A stretch of 64,000 bases of DNA from Golubevia sp. BC0850 (Eukaryota; Basidiomycota; Exobasidiomycetes; Golubeviales; Golubeviaceae): NCBI GenBank assembly GCA_012976225.1, contig JAAVVG010000019.1, positions 186,001 to 250,000 of the forward strand, read 5' to 3'. The translations under genes and the position numbers were made by a program. This document shows positions 21,360-32,800 of the stretch, one piece after another (position 1 is the first letter of the stretch; each line of letters starts with the position of its first letter). Below the pieces are notes generated by a model that was not told where the DNA came from, ran no database searches, and was given only the letters and a program-made list of their open reading frames with translations.

Positions 21360-24300
21360 ATGAAGGATGAAGATGATAACGTCAAGTCAGTAGCAAATTC
21401 ATCTTCTCCTCCTCCTCCATCTTCTTCAAACTTCAACGCCTCAACTGCAGCCACTCTCTCATCTGCTTTCGCATCTCTTTGGAGATCCAATCCCACTCAG
21501 AATCCTTCTACCATCGAACCAACTACCTCAGCTGCAGCTGCTCCTACAACACCTTCTACTTCTACCATATCAGGCTGGTCTTCAAATCTTTTAGGTTGGG
21601 ATGATGGATCAAAGAGTAGTCCAGGAGGAAAGAGGAGGTCAAGAGGGGCAATCCCTTTCGAGATAGGTCCTCCAACTGATCTTCAGATAGGACCTTCTGG
21701 TGCAAGCTTGGGCGTCAAAAGTGGAAACGTGAACAAGCCCAATCTAGTCAACAGAGAATCAAGTAGTTCCCCGCCACCAACCAACAGAAGGAGAGCTTCG
21801 ATGAGGAGGCAGATGAGTGGTAGCAGCAGCACTAGCTCAAGTGACCATTCAACTCGTTTATCTCCTTCAGCTGCAGAAGAATTGACAAGGTCTCTAAATG
21901 AAGAAACCACCCATTCCGAATTTCAAAGATTAGCGACTTCAAACCCTGTCAGAACTCAATCTCCAAATCGTAAATCATCAAGAGGCAACGATGCATATTC
22001 AACTCTATCTAGATTACAATCAAAATCCTCAAATGCTAATCTTCGGAACTCAGAGTTGAATGGAGAACCATCTCCTAGAACCAATTCTGGTACCATAGCA
22101 GGAGGAGTCAAAGGAAGCGTGAGAGGAACTATCTCTTCCATCTGGAGTCCTATCCCTCCGTCTTCCCCAACAAAGCTGAATTCTAGCGGATTTGGATCAA
22201 TCTCTGGAATGAAAGGGAAAGGAAATCTGAATGAGAGTGGTTTCTCTTTGGGAAATGGTGCTGGACCTGCTAGTAATTGGGAGGAACTGTTAGAGAAGAC
22301 TGAGAGATTAGATGGATTCGTCAGGAAGGTCGTGTTTCAGGCTGGAGTTGACTATCAGTGAGTGATGCTCTCCAGTAGAAGAGGGTGTTCCAAGCTTATC
22401 AAGTTTGTTGGAGGGTTTTGAATCTGCAGGGGAGGATGAGACAGCTTGCGGAAGAGAGGAGGAGAGTCTTACCCCAAGAGGCGGGATCTGACCAGCCTAA
22501 ACCTTCGATTTTTCCTCCAGAACTAGACCGATGGTAGTACTGGCAGCTTGTAATCTACCAGATCCTAAAGAGGTGGATTACGATACTTTGTTAGAGTGAG
22601 TCTCGTCGAACCTGGAAGTTATCTTGTCTTCTTCATCTGAATCGCAGCTATTTTCCTGAACTTCGTTGCTACCAGTCGGATAATGAGTACCCTAGATCTG
22701 TTCGGTGAGTGTTTGATAGAATTTGAGAGATTGCATCTCTGCTTGAAGTTGCTTAGAGCTTGCATCTCTGACTGTCTGCTCTCCCCCTTCCTTCGCCTGT
22801 AGTTGAGAATGACTACACTGTCGTATTCTTTGCTTCTGGAGCCAAGCACAGACCAGGTTGGAGCTGGATCTGGAAAGCATACAGGAAACTAGGAAGAAAG
22901 TACGTCGTTGTCTCTCTCTCTTTCCTTTCGATTACTTCTGCAAGAAGCTGATCCAGGCCTTTCTTCTCTCATCTCCATCAGGTTCCGAAAGAACTTAAAG
23001 CAGCTCTATATCGTCCATCCAACATTCTTCACGCGGACATTGGTTCAATTCATCTCTGCTGGTGCCTACTTTGTCTCTCCAAAGTTCGCAAGGAAGATCA
23101 TTCAGCTCCCAAGTCTCAGTGCTTTGGCTCTTCACGTTCCTCTAACTCAAATTGATGTTCCTGTAGAGGTTTTACAAGTCAATTCGAAGGTCGAGAAGAA
23201 AGTCACACTACCGACCGAGGGAAAGAAAGGAAAGGATCCAAACAGCCTAGAACTTTCAAGTAATCAAGGAGAAGTTTTCGGTCTGCCTTTGGAAGAACTG
23301 ATGGGAGAGAGAGGCGAAAAAGGTGGAATCCCAAGGGTAGTAAGAGACTGTGTTGAGCTGTTGAAATCGACGCCCTCTTATCTTTCGACCTTCTCTGGGC
23401 CTGAATCGACGTCGGAGCCTAGCGCTCCACCCTCTCTTTTGGACACCGAAGGACTCTTCAGGCGGTCTCCCTCCTCAGCTCTACTGAAGACAGCTCAGGA
23501 GTCTTACGATAGAGGACATCCAGTCCATCTGGCTCAGTACAAGGATCCTCACGTCCCAGCCGTTCTTCTGAAAGTCTTTCTTAGAAGTTTGCCAGATCCG
23601 ATCTTCCCTTCAAGTCTCTATCCGATGATCAGGGCATGTCCGAATCCGTATCCCCATCTCACCTCAGGTAGCAGAACTCAAGACGACGAAGCCTCTCAAG
23701 AGGCTGTGGAGTACGTCAGAAACGTTCTGCTGCCAGCCATCGATCCTCCCTGCTCTCTGATTCTTCTTTCCTACGTCTTGGAGCTGCTTCACTCAGTATC
23801 GCTGAGAAGCAACGTCAATAGAATGGACGCTGCTAATCTAGCGACGGTGTTCGCTCCTAATCTAGTCTCTGGAACCAGCTCCGTTAAGGACATGCAAATG
23901 TGTCGGGTGGAAGGACTTGGAACGATGGGAGCGGGAGCAACTTCCTCGATCAATTCAACAGCAGCTTCCAGCACTACTCTAGGAACGGTAATCAAGCTCT
24001 GCATAGAGAGGTATTATGAGGTCTTTGATCAAATCGATTTCGAACCACCCATGCTATCAGCGGCCGAAGGATTGGAGGAGGAAACGAACCTCAGGAGAGG
24101 TCTCTCTTCCCCTGTCCTAGGAAACAACGACAACTCTGGATCTGCTGATGGTAACAAATTACCTTCCCTGAGTACCAGTGTCAGCACTGCTACGATCGGA
24201 AGCGGAAGTGGTAATGGAAGTCCAGAGAAATCCATGAACACTTCGACCAGCATGTCTGCTCTCGGGTTAGGAACTCCAAATTCTATTTCCAGAAGAAGTG

Positions 24301-25031
24301 AAATGGATTCTGGCTCTCATGCTGTCACTCCACTGACTAGCGGCAAGATGAATGCCTCGGAATGGACCTCGACTCTGCCTAGAAGGGGAGGTCACAGGAG
24401 GTTGGGTTCGACCGGCTCCTCAATCGGCGGAGCTAGTGCTCCAACCTCTCCAAGGATGATTTCTGGGAACCTTCCTCCAATTGACTCTAGTGGGCACGAA
24501 CCTCAGAGTCCCTCTACCGCTCAAAGAGGTGCCGGCAACAAGAGTCTAGGTGCAGGAAGTGAAAATCAGACGCAAGGCTCTTACAGAGTTCCAGGCGGGA
24601 ACATCAGGAACTCTTCTGGCAGTCTTCGTCTGACGAAAGGTAGATTGGGTTCTTCTACTTCGATCGGATCTTCTGGATTATTCGCCAGTCCATCTTCACC
24701 GACGCTCGCCAACTCCTCTAGTTCTCGCTCGATCTTTAATTCCACCTCTACTTCAGAACTCAAGCTTGGAGGTGCGGATCCAGAACATTATCCTTCAGGT
24801 CTCACTGGAAGTAGTTCTGGTGTAGCTCTCACGGGTGCCAACGCTTCTGGATTCTTCGCTTCTCCAAGTAGGAGAGACAGTGGTTCCTCAGACGAGGGAG
24901 GATCTGTGCCTCCAAGCCCATCATCTCAACCCTCTTCCTCTGCCATGGGAAGGAAAAGAAGTGGTAGTAACACTGCCGCTCAACTCAATGCTAGACGGAA
25001 CAAGGGGCTCTCCGAAGTCTACGAAGAATAG
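21360..25031 (+). CDS. Rho GTPase-activating protein with Sec14 (CRAL-TRIO) domain
   Basis: Five exons: 21360-22357, 22521-22595, 22676-22704, 22803-22899, 22982-25031; phases agree, 1082 residues. Layout: disordered Ser/Pro-rich N-terminus (1-310); CRAL-TRIO-type domain (about 335-470) with VVLAACNLPDPKEVDYDTLL, RIMSTLDLFVENDYTVVFFA, GWSWIWKAYRKLG and LKQLYIVHPTFFTRT; RhoGAP domain (about 500-755) with FGLPLEEL, the arginine-finger motif GLFRRSPSSALL (near residue 558), KVFLRSLPDPIFP and NRMDAANLATVFAPNLV. The remainder is a Ser/Gly/Thr-rich tail. The domain pair matches ARHGAP1/p50RhoGAP and yeast Ecm25. Expected role: turning off Rho/Cdc42-type GTPases at membranes through phosphoinositide-linked targeting. 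The 29-base exon 3 was placed by the conserved RIM.TLDLFVENDYTVVFF block. RHO1 itself lies 15.6 kb downstream in this window. Confidence 0.95.
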
Positions 25032-25804
25032 TCGTCTTCGAAGGAAGAGTCCTGGGTCTTCGTTGTCTCTTCTTTCTTTCACCTATCATCACGTCCCCCT
25101 TTCTCTTTAATGACCTAGAAACGAACCTTTGTTTTCTCTTTTCTCAAGCTTTCGGCATCGTTAATTACAGCAATCTACAACTTATACCCTTTCTTTGAAC
25201 TCGCGATGGAAAGAGAGCAGTCGCTTACGTTCGTAACACTCCCTATGCACTCCTGCGACATGTCAAAAAGCAGAAGAGAGAGAGAGAGAGGAGGAATTGA
25301 AATGGCATTGTGAGGCGCGTTGGTTCAGGTGCTTTGGAGAAGATGGGACAGAACCAGGGGTGAATAACGTTGAGGACAAGAAGAAGACGAGGCAAGATAG
25401 CGTTTGTCCCTTATCGTCTTCTGTCCTGATCCCTAAACAAGAGAAACGTTCTTATCGTTTGCCTGATGTGGCGGTACTGTGAGAAGGGAGGGATGTTGGA
25501 GACAGATAGAGCTTTATCGAGGGGGCGAATCTAGTCAGGGTCATCAGCAAGCTGAGGTCGACCCTGCCCCACCCGTTTGGTCCAAGGATAATTCGGGGAC
25601 AGCTTTGAAGCAAGGGGCAATGGTAGGGGCTCTACATTCTTAGGTTGACTGGGAGAAAAGAGGAAGTGTTGCCGCCTGGTCAGGGATTCTTTTCGTATTC
25701 CGTTGAGCTCAGAAAACTCTTCTGGATGGGATGTAGTCGGAAGCAAGAGAAGATGAATGATCAGGCGAAAAAAAAGAAGGATCGAGCGACAAAAAAGAAT
25801 TCCA
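25032..25804. other. Intergenic region downstream of the RhoGAP gene
   Basis: No gene found. A purine run (GAGAGAGAGAGAG near 25280) is the only simple repeat. Small frames on both strands lack domains. Confidence 0.5.
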
Positions 25805-25915
25805 TGCGTTGACAGGGAATCGAACCCTGGGCTAGGACTGAACAGTTGCGCATTGCTACAAGGGTGTAATCGTGCTCATTGGAAGGTCCCAATGTTGCCA
25901 TTACACCACCAACGC
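25805..25915 (-). tRNA. tRNA-Gly(UCC) with a 40-nt intron
   Basis: The minus strand folds as a tRNA. The acceptor stem GCGTTGG (25915-25909) pairs with TCAACGC, with a G-T pair at the base, and the discriminator is A. The D region is GTGTAATGG. The anticodon stem GGGAC pairs with GTCCT. The loop CTTCCAA gives anticodon UCC. The T arm is CAGGG-TTCGATT-CCCTG with a four-base variable loop. The 3' half of the anticodon arm is separated from the loop by 40 bases (25840-25879), which fits a nuclear tRNA intron after position 37. No terminator tract was examined beyond the plus-strand A-rich sequence on its 3' side (AAAAAAGAA near 25770-25795), which reads as T-rich on the minus strand, as expected for pol III termination. 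Confidence 0.9.
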
Positions 25916-26120
25916 GTATTTTGATGAAGAGCCGACCCATTTTTCACTTTAATCAACTTCCATCAACCCCTTCTTTTGGCGAGAGAGAGAGTGACAGAGA
26001 GCGACGTCCAAGATCTGACCGCTATCTTCCTTCTCAGCGATCGTTTCTCGCCTTTTAGAAAGATTTTCATTCAGGTCCTAACATGACTAGAAAATATCTT
26101 CCTATCCAGCTCCCAGGGAG

Positions 26121-26244
26121 AACCAATAACTAGCACCTATTCTGGCCCCCATCTCCAAACCCCCTTGGATCGCAAAAAGTAGGTTTAGCTCCTAACAGTT
26201 CTTCAAAAGAAGGTGCCACGTTGCCATTACACCACCAACGCACG
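26121..26244 (-). repeat. Dispersed repeat with a tRNA-Gly 5' fragment (SINE-like candidate), copy 1
   Basis: On the minus strand, 22 bases (26241-26220) are identical to the first 22 bases of the nearby tRNA-Gly (25915-25894), including the A-box region. They are followed by about 80 bases leading into a 42-base segment (26162-26121) that recurs at 28763-28804 with about five mismatches. The head-plus-body order, tRNA end first, is what a tRNA-derived SINE would show, but only one copy has the head, no B box or A-rich tail is clear, and two copies are too few to define a family. An alternative is a tRNA fragment left by a local duplication next to an unrelated repeat. Confidence 0.45.
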
Positions 26245-26508
26245 CTCAATTGAACGAGAGGTGATTTCGTGAATATTCACCGAAGTCAGATTGAATCGAA
26301 TGAGATAGCAGCAGACAGAGTTGAAGTAGATAAAAGAAAAAGATAGATGAAGAACCAAGAAGTCTTGATCTTTCCTTCCTTTATCTAGTCTGCTGCCGAT
26401 CTCGTGACTTCAGGATCGCACGTCAAATCCTCCCATCTCCGACACTTTCTCCAACCTTGGAAAACATAAGGAATTCTAAGTGATTTGAGATTGGAATTCT
26501 AACACGTC
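26245..26508 (-). mobile_element. LTR-like fragment of a Ty1/copia-type retroelement (fossil)
   Basis: Read on the minus strand, the sequence begins TGTTAGAATTCCAATCTC, right after a purine-rich stretch (GAGGGGACG) of the kind that precedes a 3' LTR. TGTTAGAATTCC-type starts are common in Ty1/copia LTRs. A related piece lies at 26556-26672. No gag or pol frame was recognised around it, so this is a solo or fragmentary LTR. Its far end is not sharply defined. It looks old: the two related pieces differ by roughly a fifth by eye, and neither is complete with target duplications. Confidence 0.4.
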
Positions 26509-26555
26509 CCCTCAAGGTTTAGAAACCGAGACCCGATTTGGATTGAAGGTCTTGA

Positions 26556-26672
26556 TCTCTGTAAGGTGCTCTCTACTTAATCTAGTCCGTAATCTCTTCT
26601 GTTGCTTCTCAACTTCTCAACCTTGGAGAACACAAGAAAGTCTGATTGATTTGAGATCGGAATTCTCACAGG
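26556..26672 (-). mobile_element. Second, partial LTR-like fragment (fossil)
   Basis: Minus-strand sequence beginning TGAGAATTCCGATCTCAA parallels the start of the fragment at 26245-26508 over about 55 bases, with further similarity around GACTAGAT and GATCAAGAC. It lacks the remainder of the longer copy. The two lie in the same orientation, one directly after the other, which suggests a nested or tandem LTR remnant. Old and broken. Confidence 0.35.
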
Positions 26673-27645
26673 CTCTACCTCATCTCTAACCTCTAGAGAA
26701 CCTGGATTAGCGCTTCCAACGTTAGTTTCTGGATGTGAGACCTCGGTTCTGGGTTTCTCAATCCGCTTAAACCTCCAACAAGTCACACAGAGCCAAAGTG
26801 TCTAATCATCAAGCTCTCTCATGGATTGAATTGTCTATTGAGACTTTCCCATAGTCTTCGATCAACAAGAATACCGAAGAAGTAGTCAAAACCGAAAAGG
26901 GGGGAAAGGAGAGTGGCAAAAACAGGGGGCGAAGGAGTTACGGCATCGCCTCAAAGATGAGCCTTAGCCATCATCTGAAGTTTGCTCATTGAAACACTAG
27001 ATCTGACCCTACTAGTTTCAAACCTGTTCGGAAGGGAATTTCTTTCAAGCAGACCTATCCATTTGGTTTCCCTCTGCTCGTCATTTCATCACTTCTCGAA
27101 TCTCACCAGGTTTTTGCTTGCATCTGAAGCCCTGGTCTCATCGGATTCAAAACAAGAAGATCTAATTTCACTCTATGAAAAGGCAACAGCTTTAAAGAAA
27201 GAACTCTGAAAGAACAACGGCTTAAAGGGATGGGAAGGGGACGTGTGAAAAGAGCTGTTCTCGAAGACTGTAGGTCTGAAAGAGTGGAGTCCAAACTTTC
27301 CTGACTTTTTCTACTAAATCCGGAATCGAAGGCTCTTTTTGTTGTTCGGGAGCCTCGCGTGGTGGCTACAAAGTGACGGGAGTGTTTTTCAAGGGAGAGC
27401 GATCTCGAAGATTTCACATCCAACAGGCAGTTCTTTTGCTCTATTTTGAGGCGGCTTCTTGTTCTCAGAATGAAACTACTTAGAGCCTCAAAGATAACTC
27501 TTGGCAAACTACTTAGTGTGAATCAAGGGGTTCTTTCCGCCTCGGAACGGACACTGTCGAGCGAGTGAAGAAAAGGCTTTGGCCTTCTCAAATTATTCTT
27601 CATCCCTGATCACTCCATCCTTCGTTGTTCTGGACTGAAACAAGT
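26673..27645. other. Gene-poor stretch after the LTR-like fragments
   Basis: A minus-strand frame (26577-26786) reads into this region from the LTR-like piece, but has no recognised domain. Otherwise no gene, RNA or clear repeat. Confidence 0.45.
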
Positions 27646-28118
27646 ATGAGAGCTGATATTACCAACATCAAAAGCGATTCTCAGAATCGGAGGTTCAGAA
27701 CTATCGATGAATTGGATGAAGACGTCGCCTCCATCGTCGGAGAGAGGATTAGGGGTTGGGTCCGAGCTGAGTCAGAAGAAAGTAGTAGCAATCACTTTGG
27801 AACCTGTGAGCCGGAAGAGAACACAGATACTGTCAAGTAAGTCAAATACGAGACAGACCATGTTGAGTCCAAAGAATGTCGTTTGAATTACAGTTCGGAC
27901 GTTTGAACTGACTGAGGTTTGCTCTCTTTCATCTCTTCCTGTCTCCTATTTCTCTTGGACCTTCACTCTATTCCTCGATCAGACTGAGACTATCCACTCT
28001 CGCATCAGTGGCTAGACGTTCCAAGAGAACGCAACACTTCGTGGAACTCGAATCTCCCTGCCTCTCTACGTCTTCTCACGAACCATTCCAATCTAGGTTC
28101 CTGTGTCAAAAGTCTTAA
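27646..28118 (+). CDS. Small F-box-like protein or N-terminal remnant of one
   Basis: Two exons (27646-27836, 27983-28118) give 108 residues with matching phase and GTAAGT/CAG borders. Residues 22-45 (FRTIDELDEDVASIVGERIR, then GW) resemble the start of the gene at 35716 (IKFNDLPEDCHALVAEEIHH, then W) and the usual F-box opening 'LP.D....V...I'. The second exon reads LRLSTLASVARRSKRTQHFV, like the segment after an F-box helix. The protein stops far earlier than the 35716 gene, so it may be a truncated copy or a real short protein. Its neighbour downstream is a decayed gene, so a decaying cluster is plausible. Product weakly supported; splicing fairly convincing. Confidence 0.5.
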
Positions 28119-28168
28119 ATTCTATGAGAGATCAAACGATGATGAAGTTTCTTTCACGGAGGCCATGA

Positions 28169-28685
28169 CCATCGCATAGGATTCTTCCCCATCTTCGTCT
28201 TCGGAACGATTTTCTACAACGGAGATGCTTATGCTGGAATCTCTCTAATCGCACTTCCAGAAGTTCTTACATCCAAGATTATTATTATAAAGTCTCGGGA
28301 GCTTTCCTAGCCCCACCTCTCGGAGCTTTAGCTTTCACCTTCGTCGCTTTTGGAATCCGAGCTCTAGCCGCTCTGTTGGAGAAGATGACACCGTCTTTGG
28401 AAGAAAGTAATGTGGCACAAACGAATTCCTTTAGATGAAGATAGAACTGTACAACCTTTCTCTAGTGGTCAAGACGGAAAGGAGGATACTAAGATTGATG
28501 GGAAAAGTGAAGAAGAATTGGATGGAGGTTCCTTACATGGAAAAGGAACTGGTGGTGGTTTGGTTGCTAGTTTGAGAAAGTTTGGTAGAAAAAATAAGAA
28601 TGAGGAACAAAGGATTGAGTTGGAACCTCATACTTCGAATGAAGGGGACGGAAGTAAATCGACTGAAACCGTCGCTGCAAGATAA
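28169..28685 (+). pseudogene. Decayed membrane-protein gene
   Basis: Coding-like sequence is spread over three frames without usable introns between them. One frame gives IGFFPIFVFGTIFYNGDAYA and ISLIALPEVL (28169-28310). The frame then shifts near 28286 to YYKVSGAFLAPPLGALAFTF, VAFGIRALAALLEKMTPSLE (to about 28437). A third frame carries a polar tail (FSSGQDGKEDTKIDGKSEEE, ending at 28685). Two or more hydrophobic helices followed by a charged tail suggest a former integral membrane protein. I could not identify the family. No 5' part was found. A sequencing error could explain one shift, but not the whole pattern. Confidence 0.5.
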
Positions 28686-29863
28686 ATCCTCGACTACTTT
28701 GAAATCTTCGACCTCCTCCAGATGTAAGACTTCAACATCTTACAAAGGAGATAAACAAGCGGATCCAATCACTAGCACCCATTCTGGCTCTCATCTCCAA
28801 ACCCTGATAGATTTGGCCCCCAAACTTCTCCAAAACGCAGATCTGTGTTTAATATCTCATTTCAATCCCATCCTCACCATTACGTAGGTTTAACTTTGTG
28901 TTCCTAAGTAATTTCTTGGTATTTCGAAACTTGATAGCAGTGTAGCCCATTAGATCCATTAGATCCAAAAGTAGGAAAGCAAGCGCCTTCACCTTCCCAC
29001 TCCAACGATAGTCTGGATGTTAACACTTTCATCATTTACCATTTACCATTTACCATAGATCCAAGTGCGGCGAAGAAAAGGCCGAGAGGTGGTGACGTGA
29101 CAGACCCGGGGAGAGTCGACTGACACTCAGAAGATCGAACGGGGCTCGCCGTGAGATCACGAATTTTTACCTTCAAGGGTCTCAATACAATAACTCTCAC
29201 TTTCGAACGGATGCAGAAGCAGTTTTCGACGACCAGTTGCTGATGTCGTTTTTAAGGGGTTCAGGTGCGTCCACTGTCGATTTTTTTGAATTGGTCATCC
29301 AAGACCTCCGCCCAGACGAGATTGGCTTTGGAGAGAAAGACAATTTAATCCAGAAATAGAAAGTCGATCGGGAGAGGAAGGATTCAATTCAATCGCGTCG
29401 TGCTGCTTTGGTCAGCCTGTGGAGTTAGACTTGACCAAATCAGTAGGGGATCTTCTGGCGCTCGAGCGTGATACTTGACTGCTTGACTGCAATAGATTCT
29501 CACAGATTCTAGAAGAAAAGAAAAGAAAAGTAAAATTGACCCTTTTGATCCAGTTTCCATGCCGACACGTTGAGTAGGAACGTCAAAAGGTGCAACATGG
29601 AGGATGAAAAACTCACGTCTCGTCCAAGAGACCCATTGCATGCGTGGTTCGTTAAAACTCATGAATTTCTGATGCGATGAACTGCGAGTGTTTGAGAAGC
29701 GGAATCTAGTAAGTGAAGCGGAAAGATAACAAAAAGAACAAACGTGGGAAGGGATACGACACAAGACGGCTGAGAGAAAGTAATCGGACAAGACAATTGA
29801 GACCTGGGAGTTGCGAATGGAAATGAAAGGGAAGCTGAGATCCTTGTAAGGTTTGGATCTGAT
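28686..29863. other. Gene-poor stretch
   Basis: Contains the second copy of the 42-base repeat (28763-28804) and a three-unit ATTTACC repeat near 29034-29055. No gene recognised; the minus-strand frames at 29384-29931 lack domains and overlap the 3' end of the next gene. Confidence 0.5.
28763..28804 (-). repeat. Dispersed repeat, copy 2
   Basis: Forty-two bases matching 26121-26162 in the same orientation with about five mismatches, followed by weaker similarity for another 30 bases. There is no tRNA-derived head at this copy. Confidence 0.6.
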
Positions 29864-32800
29864 CTAGACTCTGACTTCAGAGGTAGGTTTCGAATTTTCA
29901 GCGGAGCTCGACCCATCAGCAGGGACTTCATTTCTCCACCTATCTATCAAATTGACTTTTGGATCTTGCATCATGGGAGTCAAAGTTACTTGAGGACTCA
30001 TTGAAGGTGGAAGGGGAGTAGGCGAGCTGATGTTGATAGGAGGAAGACCAGAATTCTGAGCCAAGGGAGTATTGAACCCTTCTTGAGGCATCGTTGATGG
30101 ATGCTGTTGGTGGTTGAAAGGCATTTGTTGCTCCATTCCACTCATTCTATGATCGAATCCAACTCCCATTGGCGATTGAGAATAGCCAGGCATGCCCATG
30201 CCCATTCCCATTCCCATCATCGAGAGGCGAGGATCGAACCCGCCACCTCCCATCATCCCCATTCCCCAAGGCTGATTTCTGGCTTGAGCCTCGGCTTGAA
30301 GTCTTTCGATCATAGCAGCTTGCTCATTGATGACTCTTCTTGCCGTCTCGGGATGCTGAGTTCCAAGTGGCTTGTCGTCTTCATCAGAGGAAGCGGTAGC
30401 ATTGACCTTAAAGTTGGGATGAACGAGTCCAAGAGGTTGATCTTCGTCTTCGTCCGAGTCCTCGGCATGGACAACAGGAGCTGCAGCTTTTGATAGAGAG
30501 CTAACAGAATGAGAAGCGGACAGGTTTCCAGGAGAGCCTTTCTCATTTGATCCTCCGCCGAAGTCTAGATCCAGAGTTCCCATCATGTTATTGGCTGCCT
30601 TCCTCTTGGCTTTGAGAGCAGCTAGGGGTAGCTCCTCCTCGGAAGAGTCATCCGCATTTGGAGCACCCAGGCTGAGACCAGAAGCAAAGGAGGAGGATTT
30701 GGTTCCCAATCCTTTCTTGATTTGAGCTAGAGGAACACCATCATCACTGGACGAATCGTCCTCCTCCTCGGCAGCTGCTGCGGCTAGAGAAGCGGCGAGC
30801 ATCTTGGCTTCTCCAGTACCTCCGAGACTTCTCGAGAGTCTAGCTCGCTGCATGGCTTGCTTCCTACGTTCAGCTTCGTCTTCAGAGCTAGAGTCGGTCG
30901 ATTCCTCATCGGAAGACCTGGCGAACCATTCAGCAGCAGCCTCGCTTGGACCTTTGCGCTTGGAGCGCTTGGTCTGTTCTGGAGTCCCTTCTTGTCCGAA
31001 GTCTAGATTGATCGTTGGAGGATTGACGGGAGTGCGAGATCTAGGATGCAAATCCTCTTCTGCCAATTCTTCTATGGACTCGTCTATCGGATTCTGATGA
31101 TCGTCCTGTCCGAAACCGTTCAGAGAACCTTGAGGAATTGGAGAAGAGATCTGTTGTCCAGAGATCCGTTTCTTGAGTTTCTCTTTTTCTTTCTTGTTCT
31201 TGCCCTTGAACATTCCTTTGGCCTTCTTTCGGTTCTTCCTTTCGGTTTCCCCTTTCATGAACTCTTCTTCAGCTATTCTCTTGATCTCCGCTTCTTCAGC
31301 CTCTTTGGCCTCTTCCTCTCTACGCTTCGACATTTCCCTCGCCCAATTCATGTCGGTTCCGAACGTTGCTTCCATGCGTTCTCTGGTATCATTGAATCCG
31401 AGAGGCTTGTCCAAGAACGATCGAGCAGCAGAAGAGGGTGCCATGGAGGCAGCGTCGAGAGGTAGACCGAGACTGGCGGCTTTGAGAGCGTAGGCCTCAT
31501 CAGCTCTTTCTTCTTCTTCGATGTCAACTTGACCATAAGCTCTGCAATAAATGAGACGGAACCAGAACGAAGAGTCAGAAACGAAGAAAAAATGCGACCT
31601 TCTGAATCGGACACCTTTCTCAAACTCACCTCGACTTTGACTTTCTCTCATTCTGTCTCTCCGAAGCGACATCCAACAGACTCTTTCCAAACAACTTCCC
31701 AGCAGGTTTGGAATGATCGATCCATCTTTTCTCATCTTCAGAGTTCCACTCATCCTCTGAATTGGTTTCACTTTCCGATTCCGATGTATCACTGAGATCC
31801 AAATCTTCATTCGGACTTTCTTCCGCGACTCCAACTTGAGCATAACCTTTACCTTCTCTAATTGCTTTCTCTCTTTTCTCTCTTTTCTCTCTTCGCTCTC
31901 TCCTAGCGGCTTTCCTCTTTCTCTTCTCCTTGTTCAATTTCTTCTCTCTTCTCTTTTCAGCTCTGGTGATCTTAGCTTGAAGGGGTTCTTCAGAATCTTC
32001 AGTTTCAACAACTGACAATTGATCCCCAATTGCAGAACCAATCTCCCAACCCCAACCTTCCCGTTCTTCTTCATGTTTGACCAATTGATTTCTAAAGAGA
32101 GCAGTGGTTGGAACTGCAGCTCTACGTCCAATTCCTTTGGGAGCCGAGACTGGGACTGCTAGATATCTGAGAGCGTAATTTGATTGTAAGAATTCAGAAA
32201 CGGCTGCGTCGTGCTTTTGTTTCCCATCTGCTTTTGGCGTGTTGAAGTAAGGTCTAGGTCCACTAGCTCCGTGAACTTGAAGTTGTTTGACAGGAGGTAG
32301 ACCTTTTCCATTGTGAAGTACGAATCCTTCTGGGACGTAGAGAGAGCTTCGAGGCTTGCTTACTGGATCGTTGGTCTGCGTGAGACGCATCACTGGAGCT
32401 TGAATGGAACCTTGAAGTGGCTGAGGCATGATTAGAATTGAAGGGAGATACGTTTCGATTCCTCTAGGTTTTAGAGGACCTTTGGTCGGAGGAGAAGTAG
32501 CGCTGTCGTCTACGTCATCCAGCCTGTCTAACGTCTGAATTGAGGCTAGAGCTGGGCGAGGAGTCGCTTCGGGAACAGAGTAGTCTGTTGATGGAATGTC
32601 GACTGCAATTGGAGGAGAGATGTTTTCTCCGAACTTCTTCTTTCCTTTACTCCATCTTGAGGAAGAAAGATCCGGTTCCACTGAAGTTCCGTCAGCTAAA
32701 GATAAGCCAAGTAGCATGCTGCTTCTTCTCTTCTTCTTTTCTTTCTTCGACTTGGAATTCTCATCCATCGTACCTATCGCCCCCACTTGTCCTTCTCCCG

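Noticed and set aside
26220-26241. tRNA-Gly-like 22-mer as the primer-binding site of the LTR element
   Set aside because: It has the same sense as the tRNA 5' end. A primer site would need to be complementary to the tRNA 3' end or to a half-tRNA end, so it does not fit.
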